NCBI RefSeq assembly: GCF_001885945.1
Contig: NZ_JXKQ01000001.1
Location: 372,001-436,000 of the forward strand
Reading direction: 5' to 3'
Length of the DNA stretch: 64,000 bases
Origin: Enterococcus hermanniensis
GTDB taxonomy: Bacteria; Bacillota; Bacilli; Lactobacillales; Enterococcaceae
The notes under the pieces are model-generated. The model saw nothing but the letters and a program-made list of their open reading frames with translations, did not search any database and was not told where the DNA came from. Position 1 is the stretch's first letter; each line of letters begins with the position of its first letter. The translations under genes were made by a program, and so were the position numbers. Shown here one piece after another: positions 26,586 to 36,829 of the stretch.

Positions 26586-26930
26586 CTATTGCCGTAATAT
26601 TTTTTCCATTTTTTTCCCTTTAGCTAATTCATCTACTAATTTATCTAAGTAGCGGATTTTCTGCAACAATGGATCTTCGATTTCTTCTACTCGATAGCCG
26701 CAGATGACCCCTTTAATCAAGGTAACATTTTCATTTAATGCTGGAGCTTGCGTAAAGAAAATTTCCATACTATGATCAGAATCAATTTGCTTTTGTAACG
26801 CTACTGCATCATATCCGGTCAACCATTCAATTATTTGATTTAATTCTGCTTTGCTGCGATTTTTTCTCTCGACCTTCTTCAGGTAAAGATCATAGATCAA
26901 GGCAAAGCGCATCTTAAAAACTTTACTCAT
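26586..26930 (-). CDS. DUF2200 family protein
   Basis: A 114-residue basic protein of the DUF2200 family. The conserved features IIEWLTGYD, LIKGVICGYRVEEIEDPL and the YLDKLVDELAKGK end are visible. No function is established. It follows the malic enzyme by 42 nt with GAGGGGC before its ATG and no terminator in between, so it is the last gene of the fumC operon. Confidence 0.87.
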   Translation of the reverse strand: MSKVFKMRFALIYDLYLKKVERKNRSKAELNQIIEWLTGYDAVALQKQIDSDHSMEIFFTQAPALNENVTLIKGVICGYRVEEIEDPLLQKIRYLDKLVDELAKGKKMEKILRQ

Positions 26931-26972
26931 AAAAGTCGCCCCTCGCTTCTGCTATTGAGACATTTTTGCATT

Positions 26973-28145
26973 CTAAGCTCTCGTTACCCCATCTTTCCGT
27001 GCGGCTTCGGCCACTTTCAACGTAATCTGTTCGACCACACTTTCATCGAAGACTGACGGGATGATATAGTCTGAATTTAGCTCACTATAAGGGACCGTAT
27101 CTGCAATTGCGTGTGCACAGGCTGCCTTCATCCGAGGAGTTATTTTTTTGGCCTCGGCCGTAAATGCGCCCCTAAAAAGACCAGGAAAAGCTAAAACATT
27201 ATTGATTTGGTTAGGAAAGTCTGAGCGCCCAGTCCCAACGATATCTGCTCCAGCAGCAATCGCTTCCGGGTACGAAATTTCAGGTTCTGGATTCGCCATT
27301 GAAAAAACAATGCTCCCTTCGTTCATAGAAGCAACCATTTTCTTTGTGACAATTTTAGGGGCTGAGACGCCGATAAACACGTCTGCTCCGACAAAAGCTT
27401 CGTCCATGGTCCCAGCAAAATCTTTCGGTGAAATCAATTCCAAAATCTCTTTTTCAACAAACGTTGGATTGGTCATTTGCTGATTCAATGCCCCTTCTTT
27501 ATTAAAAGCAATGATTTCTTTTATTCCTAGCTCAACCAACATTTGAATAATGGCGCTCCCTGCCGCACCAGTTCCTGAAATCACTACTTTTAACGCTTCT
27601 GGTTCTTTTTTTACCAATTTCAAGGCATTGATCAAAGCAGCTGTGACTACGATTGCAGTCCCATGTTGATCATCATGAAAGACGGGAATATCCAATGCAT
27701 CAATCAATGCTCGCTCGATTTCGACACATCAAGGGGCGCTGATATCTTCTAAGTTGATGCCACCAAACGTAGGGGCGATCGCTTTCACGATACTAATGAT
27801 TGCTTGTGGATCTTTGGTATCCAAACAAATCGGAACCGCATCGATTCCAGCAAATTCTTTAAACAGTAGTGCCTTGCCCTCCATCACAGGCAAAGCAGCG
27901 GTAGGGCCGATATCCCCTAAACCAAGAACTGCCGTTCCATCAGTCACTACTGCCACACTATTTCCTTTCCACGTGTAGTCGTAGGCCTTTTTTTGCTCCT
28001 CAGCGATTTTCCGACAAGGCTCTGCCACTCCCGGTGTATAAGCCAAAGCTAGATCTTCTTTGGTTTTCACTCGTATTTTACTCGTTACTTCGATTTTTCC
28101 ACGCCAATTTTCATGGGCCCGCAATGCCTCATCGTAAATCGTCAT
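26973..28145 (-). pseudogene. NAD-dependent malic enzyme interrupted by one in-frame TGA
   Basis: This gene encodes a short-form malic enzyme of about 390 codons, decarboxylating malate to pyruvate. The start is ATG 28145, with GGAGAG upstream and one base after the fumC stop. The first part runs to ISAP, then TGA at 27729-27731, then continues in the same frame with CVEIERALIDALD through the cofactor fold SGTGAAGSA to the normal end. The expected residue at the stop is Arg; CGA to TGA is a single transition (plus-strand G to A at 27731). Everything else is intact, which suggests a very recent loss or a sequencing error. Without read-through the 138-residue fragment would lack the NAD domain. 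Confidence 0.9.
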
Positions 28146-28146
28146 C

Positions 28147-29514
28147 TTATTTCTCTCCAATCATTTTTTCCGGCTGAACCCACTGGTCATATTCTGCTTC
28201 TGTCACATAGCCCAATGCGAGCGCCGCTATTTTCAATGTCGTCCCTTCATTAAAAGCCTTCTTGGCAATTTCTGCTCCTTTATCATAGCCAATGTGCGGA
28301 TTCAATGCTGTGACCAGCATCAACGACTGATCGACTAGTTGGTTCATCCGTTCAGTATTGACTATCAGTCCCTTCAAACATTTTTGGTTGAAAGAATGTA
28401 GGGCCTCGGTCAGCAAACGAATACTTTGCATCAAATCTAACGCAATCATTGGTAAATAAACATTCAATTCAAAATTTCCTTGCGATGCCGCAATTCCGAT
28501 GGCAGTATCATTGCCCATGACCTGAACTGCTACCATCGATAAGGCCTCACATTGCGTAGGATTGATTTTTCCTGGCATAATTGAACTACCTGGTTCGTTT
28601 GCCGGTAAAGTGATCTCTCCTAATCCGCTACGCGGGCCACTAGCTAGCCAACGAATGTCATTGGCCATTTTCAAACAATTTGCCGCTAATGCTTTTAGGG
28701 CACCACTAACAAAAACTACCGCATCTCGATTGGCTAACGCATGGAATTTATTGGTTTCACTGATAAAATGAATGCCTGTTTCTTTTTTTAACGCTTCGAT
28801 AAAGGCTTCTTCATAAGCCTTTGATGCATTCAAACCTGTCCCAACTGCTGTCCCGCCAATTGCTAGTTGCCGAAGTTCCACCAAACTATGGATCAACATC
28901 GTTTCATTATGTTCTAAGGCAGAACGCCAGCCACTGATTTCTTGTGCAAACGTTATGGGTGTCGCATCTTGCAGATGCGTTCGACCAATTTTGATTACTT
29001 GACCATTTTGATCCTCTAATTCTTCCAATGTAGCAATCGTTTCATGAATCGCTGGCAAGAGTTCCCTTTCGATTTTCAATGTTCCCGCTAGATGTAGGGC
29101 TGTCGGAAACACATCGTTCGAACTTTGTGACAGATTGACATCATCATTTGGGTGGATTACAAGATTTTCACGACTAGCAAGAAAAGCAATCACTTCATTG
29201 GCATTCATATTCGTTTGAGTCCCACTACCCGTCTGCCATACAACAAGCGGAAAAGCATCCCATTTCTTTTGTGTCAATAATTGATCTGCAGCTTTTTGGA
29301 TCGCTTCAGCTTTTGTTCGAGTTAATTTTCCTGTTTGTTGGTTTGCGATCGCAGCCATTTTTTTAACGATAATAAGCGCTTGCAGAAGTTCTTGCGGCAT
29401 TTTTTCAGTGCCAATTTTAAAATTTTGGCGACTGCGTTCCGTTTGAGCTCCCCACAAAGCAGTTTTAGGTACCTCAATCGCTCCCATCGAATCTCGTTCC
29501 GTTCGTGTTTCCAT
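28147..29514 (-). CDS. fumC: Class II fumarate hydratase
   Basis: A 455-residue fumarase interconverting fumarate and malate, with the family signature [11 protein letters not shown] near residue 315 and the catalytic His in [15 protein letters not shown] context. GGAGATGCTAG precedes the ATG. It is the first gene of an operon with malic enzyme and DUF2200, so fumarate would be channelled via malate to pyruvate if the malic enzyme worked. Confidence 0.95.
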   Translation of the reverse strand: METRTERDSMGAIEVPKTALWGAQTERSRQNFKIGTEKMPQELLQALIIVKKMAAIANQQTGKLTRTKAEAIQKAADQLLTQKKWDAFPLVVWQTGSGTQTNMNANEVIAFLASRENLVIHPNDDVNLSQSSNDVFPTALHLAGTLKIERELLPAIHETIATLEELEDQNGQVIKIGRTHLQDATPITFAQEISGWRSALEHNETMLIHSLVELRQLAIGGTAVGTGLNASKAYEEAFIEALKKETGIHFISETNKFHALANRDAVVFVSGALKALAANCLKMANDIRWLASGPRSGLGEITLPANEPGSSIMPGKINPTQCEALSMVAVQVMGNDTAIGIAASQGNFELNVYLPMIALDLMQSIRLLTEALHSFNQKCLKGLIVNTERMNQLVDQSLMLVTALNPHIGYDKGAEIAKKAFNEGTTLKIAALALGYVTEAEYDQWVQPEKMIGEK

Positions 29515-29535
29515 CTAGCATCTCCTTTATTTTCA

Positions 29536-29573
29536 TTATTTAACTTAATTATCGCTTATTTAACACTTAATTA
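29536..29573 (-). promoter_or_regulatory. Tandem TTATTTAA direct repeats upstream of fumC
   Basis: Two near-identical copies, TTATTTAACTTAATTA at 29536-29551 and TTATTTAACACTTAATTA at 29556-29573, lie 20 bp apart in the fumC promoter region. They resemble the TTATT(A/T)AA direct repeats I recall for MaeR, the malate two-component regulator of lactic acid bacteria. No MaeKR genes are in the window. Confidence 0.5.
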
Positions 29574-29617
29574 ATAGTTTATTTTCTCAAAATGTCCGTT
29601 TTTATTATTGATAAAAG

Positions 29618-29653
29618 AAAAAGGACAAGAGTAATAAAACTCTTGTCCTTTTT
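29618..29653 (-). terminator. Terminator of the rel-dtd unit
   Basis: Perfect 15-bp arms AAAAAGGACAAGAGT and ACTCTTGTCCTTTTT around AATAAA, immediately after the dtd stop. Confidence 0.93.
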
Positions 29654-29654
29654 G

Positions 29655-30101
29655 CTATTTATCGTGGGTATCAAAAATAATCGTTACTGGACCATCATTG
29701 ACTAGCGCCACATCCATATCGCCACCAAATTTACCGGTTTCGACTTTCAAACCAGCTTGACGTAACCCAGCATTGAAGTATTCATACAGCGGAATCGCCG
29801 TCTCAGGTCGTGCCGCTTTGATGAAACTTGGTCGATTGCCTTTTCTCGTATCTGCGTATAACGTGAATTGAGAAACACTCAAGACACTGCCCGCAATATC
29901 TTGCAATGATTGATTCATTTTACCTTCTTCATCTTCAAAGACTCGCAGTAACGGAATCTTACGAATCAAATAATCTGCATCTGCTTGAGTATCTTCTTCA
30001 TGAATGCCTAAGAGAATCATAAACCCACGATCGATTTCCCCAATGATTTGTCCATCAATCGTTACACTTGCTTGACTTACTCGTTGTATAACTGCTTTCA
30101 T
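29655..30101 (-). CDS. dtd: D-aminoacyl-tRNA deacylase
   Basis: A 148-residue DTD protein that removes D-amino acids (and glycine misattached to tRNA-Ala) from tRNAs. The signature [17 protein letters not shown] and the NDGPVTI cis-Pro motif are both visible. GGAGG precedes the ATG, 31 nt after rel. The rel-dtd order is common in Firmicutes. Confidence 0.96.
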   Translation of the reverse strand: MKAVIQRVSQASVTIDGQIIGEIDRGFMILLGIHEEDTQADADYLIRKIPLLRVFEDEEGKMNQSLQDIAGSVLSVSQFTLYADTRKGNRPSFIKAARPETAIPLYEYFNAGLRQAGLKVETGKFGGDMDVALVNDGPVTIIFDTHDK

Positions 30102-30132
30102 CTGAACCTCCTCAGCTTACGCCGAAATCTTT

Positions 30133-32343
30133 TTATCCTTTTGTTCGCTTAACACTATAAATATCAGGAATAGTTTTGATTTTATCAACAATCGAATAAA
30201 GATGACTCAAATTTTGAATTTTCAAAGTCAAATTGATCACGGCTAAACGGTCTTTGGTTGGTTTTGCTTCTACACTAACTAACTTTTTCGTCATGCCACT
30301 CACAACATTTAAAACATCATTCAATAAGCCGTTGCGATTGAAACCATAGATTTCTAAATCCGCATCGTATTCCTGAATAGAATTTGACGTATCTTCCCAC
30401 TCAACATCGATCAAACGTTGTTGGACTTCTTCATCTTGTTTTGTAATATTTGGACAATCTGCTCGATGGATCGAGATACCCCGACCTTTCGTGATATAGC
30501 CGACGATGTCATCGCCTGGAACAGGATTACAACAATGACTAATGCGAATCAATAAATTATCGATCCCTTGAATCACAATCCCACCTTCATGGCGAACCTT
30601 AATTTTTTCCGGTTCTTTTGGTGTATTGATCATTTCATCAACTGCATCTTGTTGCTTTTGTTTCAATTGTTCGCGACGTTCTTTTTCTGTTAAACGATTG
30701 GTAAAAGTCAGCGCACTTAATTCACCAAATCCAATAGCTGCGTATAGATCCTCTTCACTGTGGAAATTCATTTTATCCAATACTTCCGCTAACTTGTCTT
30801 TCGTCAAAAATTCTTTTGGCATAAAACCAAGATCGTTCAAACATTTCACAACTGCATCATGGCCTTTAGCAACATTTTCATCGCGGTCTTGTGTTTTGAA
30901 GAAGCGTTTGATTTTATTTTTGGCTTTACTTGTTTTGACTAAATTCAACCAGTCGCGACTTGGACCAAATGAATTGGCTGAAGTCATGATTTCAATGATA
31001 TCGCCATTCTTTAATTTGTAATCCAATTGAACCATCTTACCGTTGACCTTAGCACCGGTTGTTTTGTTTCCGATATCGGTATGAATACTATAGGCAAAGT
31101 CTAATGGACCAGAGCCTTTAGGAAGCTCAGTCACATCGCCTTTGGGTGTAAACACATAGACTTTATCACTAAAAATATCCCCTTTGACACTTTCCATAAA
31201 TTCAGAGGCATCATAGCTTTCATCTTGTAATTCAATGATTTCACGGAACCAATCTAATTGTTTATTATCTTGCGTTGTTTCTGTTTTTTCCGTCTTACCT
31301 TCTTTATAGGCCCAATGAGCCGCAACCCCAAATTCAGCGATTTGATGCATTTCATGGGTCCTGATCTGTACTTCGATTGGATTGCCACTAGGACCGATGA
31401 TCGTAGTATGTAATGATTGATACATATTGGTTTTCGGCATCGCAATATAATCTTTAAAACGACCTGGCATTGGCTTCCATTTTGTATGGATTGCACCTAA
31501 TACAGCATAACAATCTTTGATTGAATCGACGATGACGCGAATCGCTAATAAATCATAAATTTCATCAAACTGTTTCTTTTGATCACGCATTTTACGATAA
31601 ATAGAATAGATATGTTTGGGCCGTCCATAAATATCGGCTTCAATCCCTAACTCTTTGGTTGCTACTTTGATCTCATTAACCGACTTTTCAACAAACCCTT
31701 CGCGCTCATCTCGCTTACTACGCATCAAATGTACGATACGATAGTACTGTTTAGGATTTAAATAACGTAGTGCTGTATCTTCTAACTCCCACTTGATCCG
31801 ACTCATCCCTAAACGATCGGCTAAAGGTGCATAAATTTCTAAGGTTTCACGGGCGATCCGTCGTTGCTTATCGTCACGTAAGTATTTCAATGTCCGCATA
31901 TTATGCAAACGGTCGGCTAATTTCACCATGATGACCCGCAGATCTTGAGCCATTGCTAACAACATTTTGCGATGATTTTCAGCAAGTTGTTCTTCGTGAG
32001 ATTTATATTTGATTTTCCCTAGTTTAGTCACCCCATCGACTAAGGAAGCCACATCTGCTCCAAATTCTGCTTTTAAATCTTCCAATGTTACGGGTGTGTC
32101 TTCAACCACATCATGTAAAAATCCGGTCGCTACTGTATGGGGATCCATATGCAGGTCGGCTAAAATCCCGGCTACTTGAATCGGATGGATAATATACGGT
32201 TCGCCTGATTTTCGTACTTGAGGCTTATGGGCTTCGTAAGCAAAATCGTAGGCTTTTTGTACAAACGCCACGTGCTCTTTTCCCATGTATGTACTAACCA
32301 TCCTGATGACGTCAGGACCAGTTAATTCAACTTCTTTTGCCAT
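30133..32343 (-). CDS. relA: Bifunctional (p)ppGpp synthetase/hydrolase, RSH family
   Basis: A 736-residue stringent-response enzyme. It has an HD hydrolase domain (HDVVEDTP near residue 80), a synthetase domain with GRFKDYIAMPKTNMYQSLHT, a TGS domain (VYVFTPKGDV), a helical or zinc-finger region with HCCNPVPGD and a C-terminal ACT domain. Both catalytic halves look intact, so it is a true Rel rather than a monofunctional RelA or SpoT. GGAGG precedes the ATG. It has its own promoter in the gap after rsmE. Confidence 0.97.
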   Translation of the reverse strand: MAKEVELTGPDVIRMVSTYMGKEHVAFVQKAYDFAYEAHKPQVRKSGEPYIIHPIQVAGILADLHMDPHTVATGFLHDVVEDTPVTLEDLKAEFGADVASLVDGVTKLGKIKYKSHEEQLAENHRKMLLAMAQDLRVIMVKLADRLHNMRTLKYLRDDKQRRIARETLEIYAPLADRLGMSRIKWELEDTALRYLNPKQYYRIVHLMRSKRDEREGFVEKSVNEIKVATKELGIEADIYGRPKHIYSIYRKMRDQKKQFDEIYDLLAIRVIVDSIKDCYAVLGAIHTKWKPMPGRFKDYIAMPKTNMYQSLHTTIIGPSGNPIEVQIRTHEMHQIAEFGVAAHWAYKEGKTEKTETTQDNKQLDWFREIIELQDESYDASEFMESVKGDIFSDKVYVFTPKGDVTELPKGSGPLDFAYSIHTDIGNKTTGAKVNGKMVQLDYKLKNGDIIEIMTSANSFGPSRDWLNLVKTSKAKNKIKRFFKTQDRDENVAKGHDAVVKCLNDLGFMPKEFLTKDKLAEVLDKMNFHSEEDLYAAIGFGELSALTFTNRLTEKERREQLKQKQQDAVDEMINTPKEPEKIKVRHEGGIVIQGIDNLLIRISHCCNPVPGDDIVGYITKGRGISIHRADCPNITKQDEEVQQRLIDVEWEDTSNSIQEYDADLEIYGFNRNGLLNDVLNVVSGMTKKLVSVEAKPTKDRLAVINLTLKIQNLSHLYSIVDKIKTIPDIYSVKRTKG

Positions 32344-32383
32344 GTGACGTTCCTCCTTTTATTTTCTGAAAATGATGGTTCCT

Positions 32384-32412
32384 ATTATACAAACTCTGGT
32401 AAGCTTTTTCAA
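32384..32412 (-). promoter_or_regulatory. rel promoter
   Basis: TTGAAA (plus 32407-32412), 17 nt, and perfect TATAAT (plus 32384-32389) lie in the 74-nt gap between rsmE and rel. This allows rel-dtd to be expressed independently of the upstream prmA-rsmE genes. Confidence 0.82.
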
Positions 32413-32417
32413 TCAAA

Positions 32418-33161
32418 TCAGCGTTGCAACTCGTAATAGAAACTTGCCGCACTTAAAAGATAAAACGGTGCTGTCTCTGTGCGTAGAATTCGCGGACCTA
32501 ATCCGCAAAGTTTTGCTCCAGCAGTTTGGAATACTTCGATTTCTTTCGGAGTCAAACCACCTTCTGGACCGAAAACGACCAGTAATTTTTGACCCGCTGT
32601 TAATTTTTGGAAAGTTTGAACAAGTTGGGCTTGTTCCCCTTGCTTAGCTGATTCCTCATAGGCAATCAGGACAGCATCGTATTCCTCAAATAACCTAATT
32701 AGTTCTTTTGCTGAGGCAAAACACACAGTAGGTAAGGCTTGGCGATGAGATTGTTCGGCAGCCTCTTGCGCAATTTTATTTAATCGTTGTTGCTTTTTTT
32801 GTTGTTTTTTTGCATCCCATTTGGCAACGGATGTTTCTCCCGGAAAGGCTACAAAATCTGAAGCTCCAAGTTCCGTCCCTTTTTGGACGATCAACTCTAG
32901 TTTTTCGCCTTTAGGAAAACCACTAGCAATCGTAATTGCGATCGGCAATTCACGTTGTAAGGCTTCTTTCGCTACCTCTACTAAAAGAACGTGGTCATTA
33001 TCAATCTCAGTGATTTTCGCTTTGATCGCTACTTGATCATTGAAGACAAGGAACACTTCATTCCCTGCAGTCATTCGCATGACACGTGACATATGATGAT
33101 GGGGTTCTCCACTAATTTTGATGGCTGATTGATAGGGTTGGTCGATAAAATAGCGTTGCAT
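32418..33161 (-). CDS. rsmE: 16S rRNA m3U1498 methyltransferase RsmE
   Basis: A 247-residue SPOUT-fold methyltransferase. An N-terminal PUA-like part with HHMSRVMRM precedes the knotted domain with VFGPEGGLTPKE and the end motif LGPRILRTETAP. It starts one base after the prmA stop, so translation is coupled; prmA-rsmE is a widespread pair. Confidence 0.95.
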   Translation of the reverse strand: MQRYFIDQPYQSAIKISGEPHHHMSRVMRMTAGNEVFLVFNDQVAIKAKITEIDNDHVLLVEVAKEALQRELPIAITIASGFPKGEKLELIVQKGTELGASDFVAFPGETSVAKWDAKKQQKKQQRLNKIAQEAAEQSHRQALPTVCFASAKELIRLFEEYDAVLIAYEESAKQGEQAQLVQTFQKLTAGQKLLVVFGPEGGLTPKEIEVFQTAGAKLCGLGPRILRTETAPFYLLSAASFYYELQR

Positions 33162-33162
33162 T

Positions 33163-34110
33163 TTAAATTTCCTCTGGTTTCTTCAAAATAATCGCAAACC
33201 AATCTTTTTGTTGGAAAATACGATCCACTTCAAAGCCCTGAGCAATCATCTTTTCTAGTACTAGTTCTTTTTTATCTTCAATGATCCCAGAAACGATCAA
33301 TGTACCCTCTTGTTTCAATAAACGCCATGCATCTTCCACCATCAATACGATGATATCCGCTAGAATATTCGCGACAATCACATCGGCTTCTTGTTCAATA
33401 CCAACTAATAAGTTGTTTGCAGATACATGGATATTTTCAGTATTCTTATTCAAGTCTACATTCTCTTGGGCTGAACGGACAGCGACTTCATCTAAGTCAT
33501 ATGCATAGATCTCTTTGGCACCATAAAGTGAGCTGGCAATACTCAACACTCCCGAACCAGTACCAACATCTAAGACAGTTTCTCCCCCACGCAAGACTGT
33601 TTCCAGTGCTTGCAATGTTAAGTTTGTCGTAGGATGTGTCCCCGTTCCGAAAGCCATCCCTGGATCTAACGTAATGATTTTTTCATCAGGATGTTGGGCT
33701 TCATATTTTTCCCAGCTAGGAACGATCGTTAAGTAACGCGTTACACGAACGGGATGGTAATATTTCTTCCAAGCAGTAGCCCAGTCACTTTCTTCGACTT
33801 CACTAACTTCGATGATGTTTTTACCAATGTTTAAACCAAATTCAGGCAATAATGCAATTCGATCTTTGATAAATGGCAAGATTTCAGGTAAAAAAATCGT
33901 TTCTGGAAAATACGCTGCTATGATCGCACCTTCTTTAATGCTCGAAATCGTTTCTTTGTCTAATAACTCACCAAATTGATCTTCTTGATAGTTTTCAAAA
34001 TCTAAGGCATCTTCAATCGACACACCCGATGCTCCTGCTTCCATCAAAATATTTGAAACAGCTTCGACTGCTTCGCTTTCAGTAGTAACTTTTACTTCAT
34101 TCCATTTCAT
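33163..34110 (-). CDS. prmA: Ribosomal protein L11 methyltransferase
   Basis: A 315-residue SAM-dependent enzyme that trimethylates ribosomal protein L11. Visible motifs are FGTGTHPTT, VLDVGTGSGVLSI and NILADII. A 58-nt gap separates it from the DUF3013 gene upstream; rsmE follows at once. Confidence 0.96.
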   Translation of the reverse strand: MKWNEVKVTTESEAVEAVSNILMEAGASGVSIEDALDFENYQEDQFGELLDKETISSIKEGAIIAAYFPETIFLPEILPFIKDRIALLPEFGLNIGKNIIEVSEVEESDWATAWKKYYHPVRVTRYLTIVPSWEKYEAQHPDEKIITLDPGMAFGTGTHPTTNLTLQALETVLRGGETVLDVGTGSGVLSIASSLYGAKEIYAYDLDEVAVRSAQENVDLNKNTENIHVSANNLLVGIEQEADVIVANILADIIVLMVEDAWRLLKQEGTLIVSGIIEDKKELVLEKMIAQGFEVDRIFQQKDWFAIILKKPEEI

Positions 34111-34168
34111 AAGGGTTCTCCTTGCTCAGCTTAAAATAATTTTTGTCTTGCTAACATATAGTGATTAA

Positions 34169-34645
34169 TTAATAATTAGGATAAGGTAGATAGCTACTAT
34201 CGCTGGGCTTGATTGATGCCTTAAAAATTGTATCATCCCAAACCATTTCAAAGACTGCATCCTCACTATCATCCGCTAAGAAGTCTAACAAATCACTTTG
34301 ACCTTCTTCGATCACATCTCTTAAATAATCCACCACGGCCGTCAGTTCATTTTTCTTCATGCCTTTTTTTCCTTCATAAGGAATGACTGCCAAAAAATCC
34401 TCGGCATCATAGTTAGATTTAGCTGGATCCACTAACAAAATCGCATCTTCAAACTCGATAATTTCTTCTTCTGATGCAATTCCATCCACATCATCGATTG
34501 CAATTTGTCCTTTGTTTTCACCATAAATTCGAAAAGCAATCTCAAAACTACGATTGCGAACATCCCAATCTAACGCTAATTCGTAATCGGGAATTTTTTG
34601 GTTCAAATAACTATCTAAATAAGTGACCATTGTTTCTTTTGCCAT
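34169..34645 (-). CDS. DUF3013 family protein
   Basis: A 158-residue acidic protein of the DUF3013 family found in lactic acid bacteria, with a high content of Asp and Glu and no membrane segment. Function unknown. It lies between mpg (2-nt gap) and prmA on the same strand, so it is co-transcribed with RNA and protein modification genes. Confidence 0.85.
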   Translation of the reverse strand: MAKETMVTYLDSYLNQKIPDYELALDWDVRNRSFEIAFRIYGENKGQIAIDDVDGIASEEEIIEFEDAILLVDPAKSNYDAEDFLAVIPYEGKKGMKKNELTAVVDYLRDVIEEGQSDLLDFLADDSEDAVFEMVWDDTIFKASIKPSDSSYLPYPNY

Positions 34646-34647
34646 GT

Positions 34648-35274
34648 TTATTTCCTCCAGCCGTTTTCTTCATCAATCAATTTTTTTCTTTGTTTCGTTA
34701 TGTATGGATTGCCACGAACAACATATCGTAACGGACGTTCTGTCCAAACACCTTTATTTGGAATACCAATCCGTGGTAGTGCATCGATCACTTTAGGAAA
34801 TCGCCGTTTCTCGGGAACCAAGTGCAATGAACTCGAAAAAATGGATCTGCCATATAATTCTGGTTTGATTCCAAGTGCTTCGACTAGCTTTCCAGGTCCA
34901 TTAGAAAGTTCAACACCTAGCCTACCATGACGATTCATAATCATTTGATCCAGGCCTTCTACTGGTTCAAACCCTCGGATCATCACTCCTTGTGGGATCC
35001 CAACTGGTTGTGTGATCATATTCAAGATCAAATGCGTGTGCATCGTATATAAATAAATCGTCCCTGGCTTTTCATACATCGCTCGAACTCTGGGCGTATC
35101 ACGCATCCCATAACTGTGGGCTGCTTCATCATCAGGACCTAGATAGGCCTCGCAATCTACGATATAGCCACCTAATTTTCCATTCGGAGTCTCGTGTTCG
35201 ATATACATTCCTAACAGATATTTCGCAATATTCTCAGTCGTTTCATGATTAAAATACTCAATGATTTGTTCCAT
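34648..35274 (-). CDS. 3-methyladenine DNA glycosylase (AAG/Mpg family)
   Basis: A 208-residue base-excision repair glycosylase that removes alkylated and deaminated purines. The family motif GGYIVDCEAYLGPDDEAAHS carries the catalytic Glu, and GNPYIT lies near the C-terminus. The longer frame (from TTG 35301) is rejected because AAGGTG lies 6 nt before ATG 35274. First gene of the mpg-DUF3013-prmA-rsmE run, divergent from rarA. The gap 35302-35505 holds an extended -10 (TATAAT at 35361-35366) on the plus strand and nothing else clear. Confidence 0.92.
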   Translation of the reverse strand: MEQIIEYFNHETTENIAKYLLGMYIEHETPNGKLGGYIVDCEAYLGPDDEAAHSYGMRDTPRVRAMYEKPGTIYLYTMHTHLILNMITQPVGIPQGVMIRGFEPVEGLDQMIMNRHGRLGVELSNGPGKLVEALGIKPELYGRSIFSSSLHLVPEKRRFPKVIDALPRIGIPNKGVWTERPLRYVVRGNPYITKQRKKLIDEENGWRK

Positions 35275-35505
35275 TTCATTCACCTTCTCCATGATACACA
35301 ATAATCCAGTCCCACGCTACGCCCAGCAATCAAAACCCAACAAACATAAGCGAAAAATGATATAATTAGAACATACATTTGCTGATTTCACCATGTATGA
35401 CTTGTTCAAACAAGCAAATTTTATTGATTTCTTTTGAATCCTTTTTATACATAGAATTATTGAGCAACTATTTTATCACTAATACCAACTAAACCAAGGA
35501 GGTCT

Positions 35506-36789
35506 ATGATGCAACAGCCTTTAGCTTACCGTATGCGTCCGCGTAATCTAGACGAAGTAGTCGGTCAACAGCAGCTCGTCGGAAAAGGAAAAATCATCCG
35601 CCGAATGGTTGAAGCTCGAATGCTTTCATCGATGATTTTATATGGACCGCCTGGCACCGGTAAAACAAGTATTGCTAGTGCTATTGCTGGTTCTACGAAT
35701 TACGCTTTTCGCATGTTGAATGCAGCGACAGATACAAAAAAAGATTTGCAGATCGTGGCCGAAGAAGCTAAGATGAGTGGCACCGTCATTTTGTTACTAG
35801 ATGAAGTTCACCGTTTAGATAAAACCAAACAAGATTTCCTATTGCCACATCTAGAGAGCGGCCGAATCATCATGATTGGTGCGACGACTGAAAATCCTTA
35901 TATCACGATCAATCCCGCGATTCGCAGTCGGACACAAATTTTCGAAGTAAAGCCACTTGATGAAGAGGATATAATAACGGCCGTCCAAACAGCCTTGAAT
36001 GATCATGAACGTGGCCTTGGTGAATATCCAGTAGAATTAGATGAAGAAGCGTTGAAACATCTTGCTCGTGCGACCAACGGCGATCTGCGGAGCGCCTTGA
36101 ATGGGTTAGAATTAGCCACCAAATCAACACCAGTAAATGAATCCGCTCATATTCATTTGACCCTTTCTATTATTGAAGAATGCATTCAACGCAAAGCTTT
36201 GACCCACGACAAAGACGGTGATGCGCACTATGATGTGATTTCCGCTTTTCAAAAATCAATTCGTGGGAGTGACGTTAATGCCGCCTTACATTATTTAGCT
36301 CGTTTAGTCGAAGCCGGTGATTTACCGATTATCTGTCGCCGTTTGATGGTGATTGGATATGAAGATATTGGACTGGCAAATCCAGCCGCAGCAGCTCGAA
36401 CAGTTCAAGCTGTCCAAGCTGCTGAAAAATTGGGCTTTCCTGAAGCTCGGATTCCTTTAGCAGATACAGTCGTCGATCTTTGTCTGTCACCAAAATCCAA
36501 TTCTGCCTACACTGCTTTAGATGCAGCAATCGCTGATATTCGGATGGGCAATGCGGGAGAAGTTCCCGATCATTTACGTGATAGTCATTATAAAGGCGCC
36601 CAAGCATTAAAGCGTGGTGTTGGTTATCAATACCCTCATAATTTTGAAAATGCATGGGTCGATCAACAATATTTACCTAATAAAATAAAAAATGCACATT
36701 ACTATGAACCCAAAGCAACGGGTAAATACGAACAAGCACTTGGACAACAATATCAGCGAATCGCTGAATGGAAAAAACAAAAAAAATAA
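35506..36789 (+). CDS. rarA: Replication-associated recombination protein RarA
   Basis: A 427-residue clamp-loader-like AAA+ ATPase acting at stalled replication forks. Walker A is GPPGTGKTS at 47-55, Walker B LLDEVHRL, sensor GATTENP and the C-terminal RarA tetramerisation part with YKGAQAL. AAGGAGG precedes the ATG. In other Firmicutes this gene is a neighbour of a 6S RNA gene; here a 6S gene lies 5.8 kb further on. Confidence 0.96.
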   Translation: MMQQPLAYRMRPRNLDEVVGQQQLVGKGKIIRRMVEARMLSSMILYGPPGTGKTSIASAIAGSTNYAFRMLNAATDTKKDLQIVAEEAKMSGTVILLLDEVHRLDKTKQDFLLPHLESGRIIMIGATTENPYITINPAIRSRTQIFEVKPLDEEDIITAVQTALNDHERGLGEYPVELDEEALKHLARATNGDLRSALNGLELATKSTPVNESAHIHLTLSIIEECIQRKALTHDKDGDAHYDVISAFQKSIRGSDVNAALHYLARLVEAGDLPIICRRLMVIGYEDIGLANPAAAARTVQAVQAAEKLGFPEARIPLADTVVDLCLSPKSNSAYTALDAAIADIRMGNAGEVPDHLRDSHYKGAQALKRGVGYQYPHNFENAWVDQQYLPNKIKNAHYYEPKATGKYEQALGQQYQRIAEWKKQKK

Positions 36790-36793
36790 AGTA

Positions 36794-36829
36794 AAAAAAC
36801 ACAGGCAACTTATTCGCCTGTGTTTTTTG
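36794..36829. terminator. Bidirectional terminator
   Basis: AAAAAACACAGGC and GCCTGTGTTTTTT arms between convergent genes; the loop contains the stop codon of the MFS gene. Confidence 0.92.

Noticed and set aside
27707-27731. Reading the malic enzyme as two separate genes
   Set aside because: The downstream part would start at TTG without a ribosome binding site, and both parts are in one frame with only a single stop codon between conserved residues.
27729-27731. TGA decoded as selenocysteine
   Set aside because: The expected residue is Arg, not Cys or Sec. There is no reason for a selenoenzyme in this family, and I see no SECIS-like hairpin immediately after.
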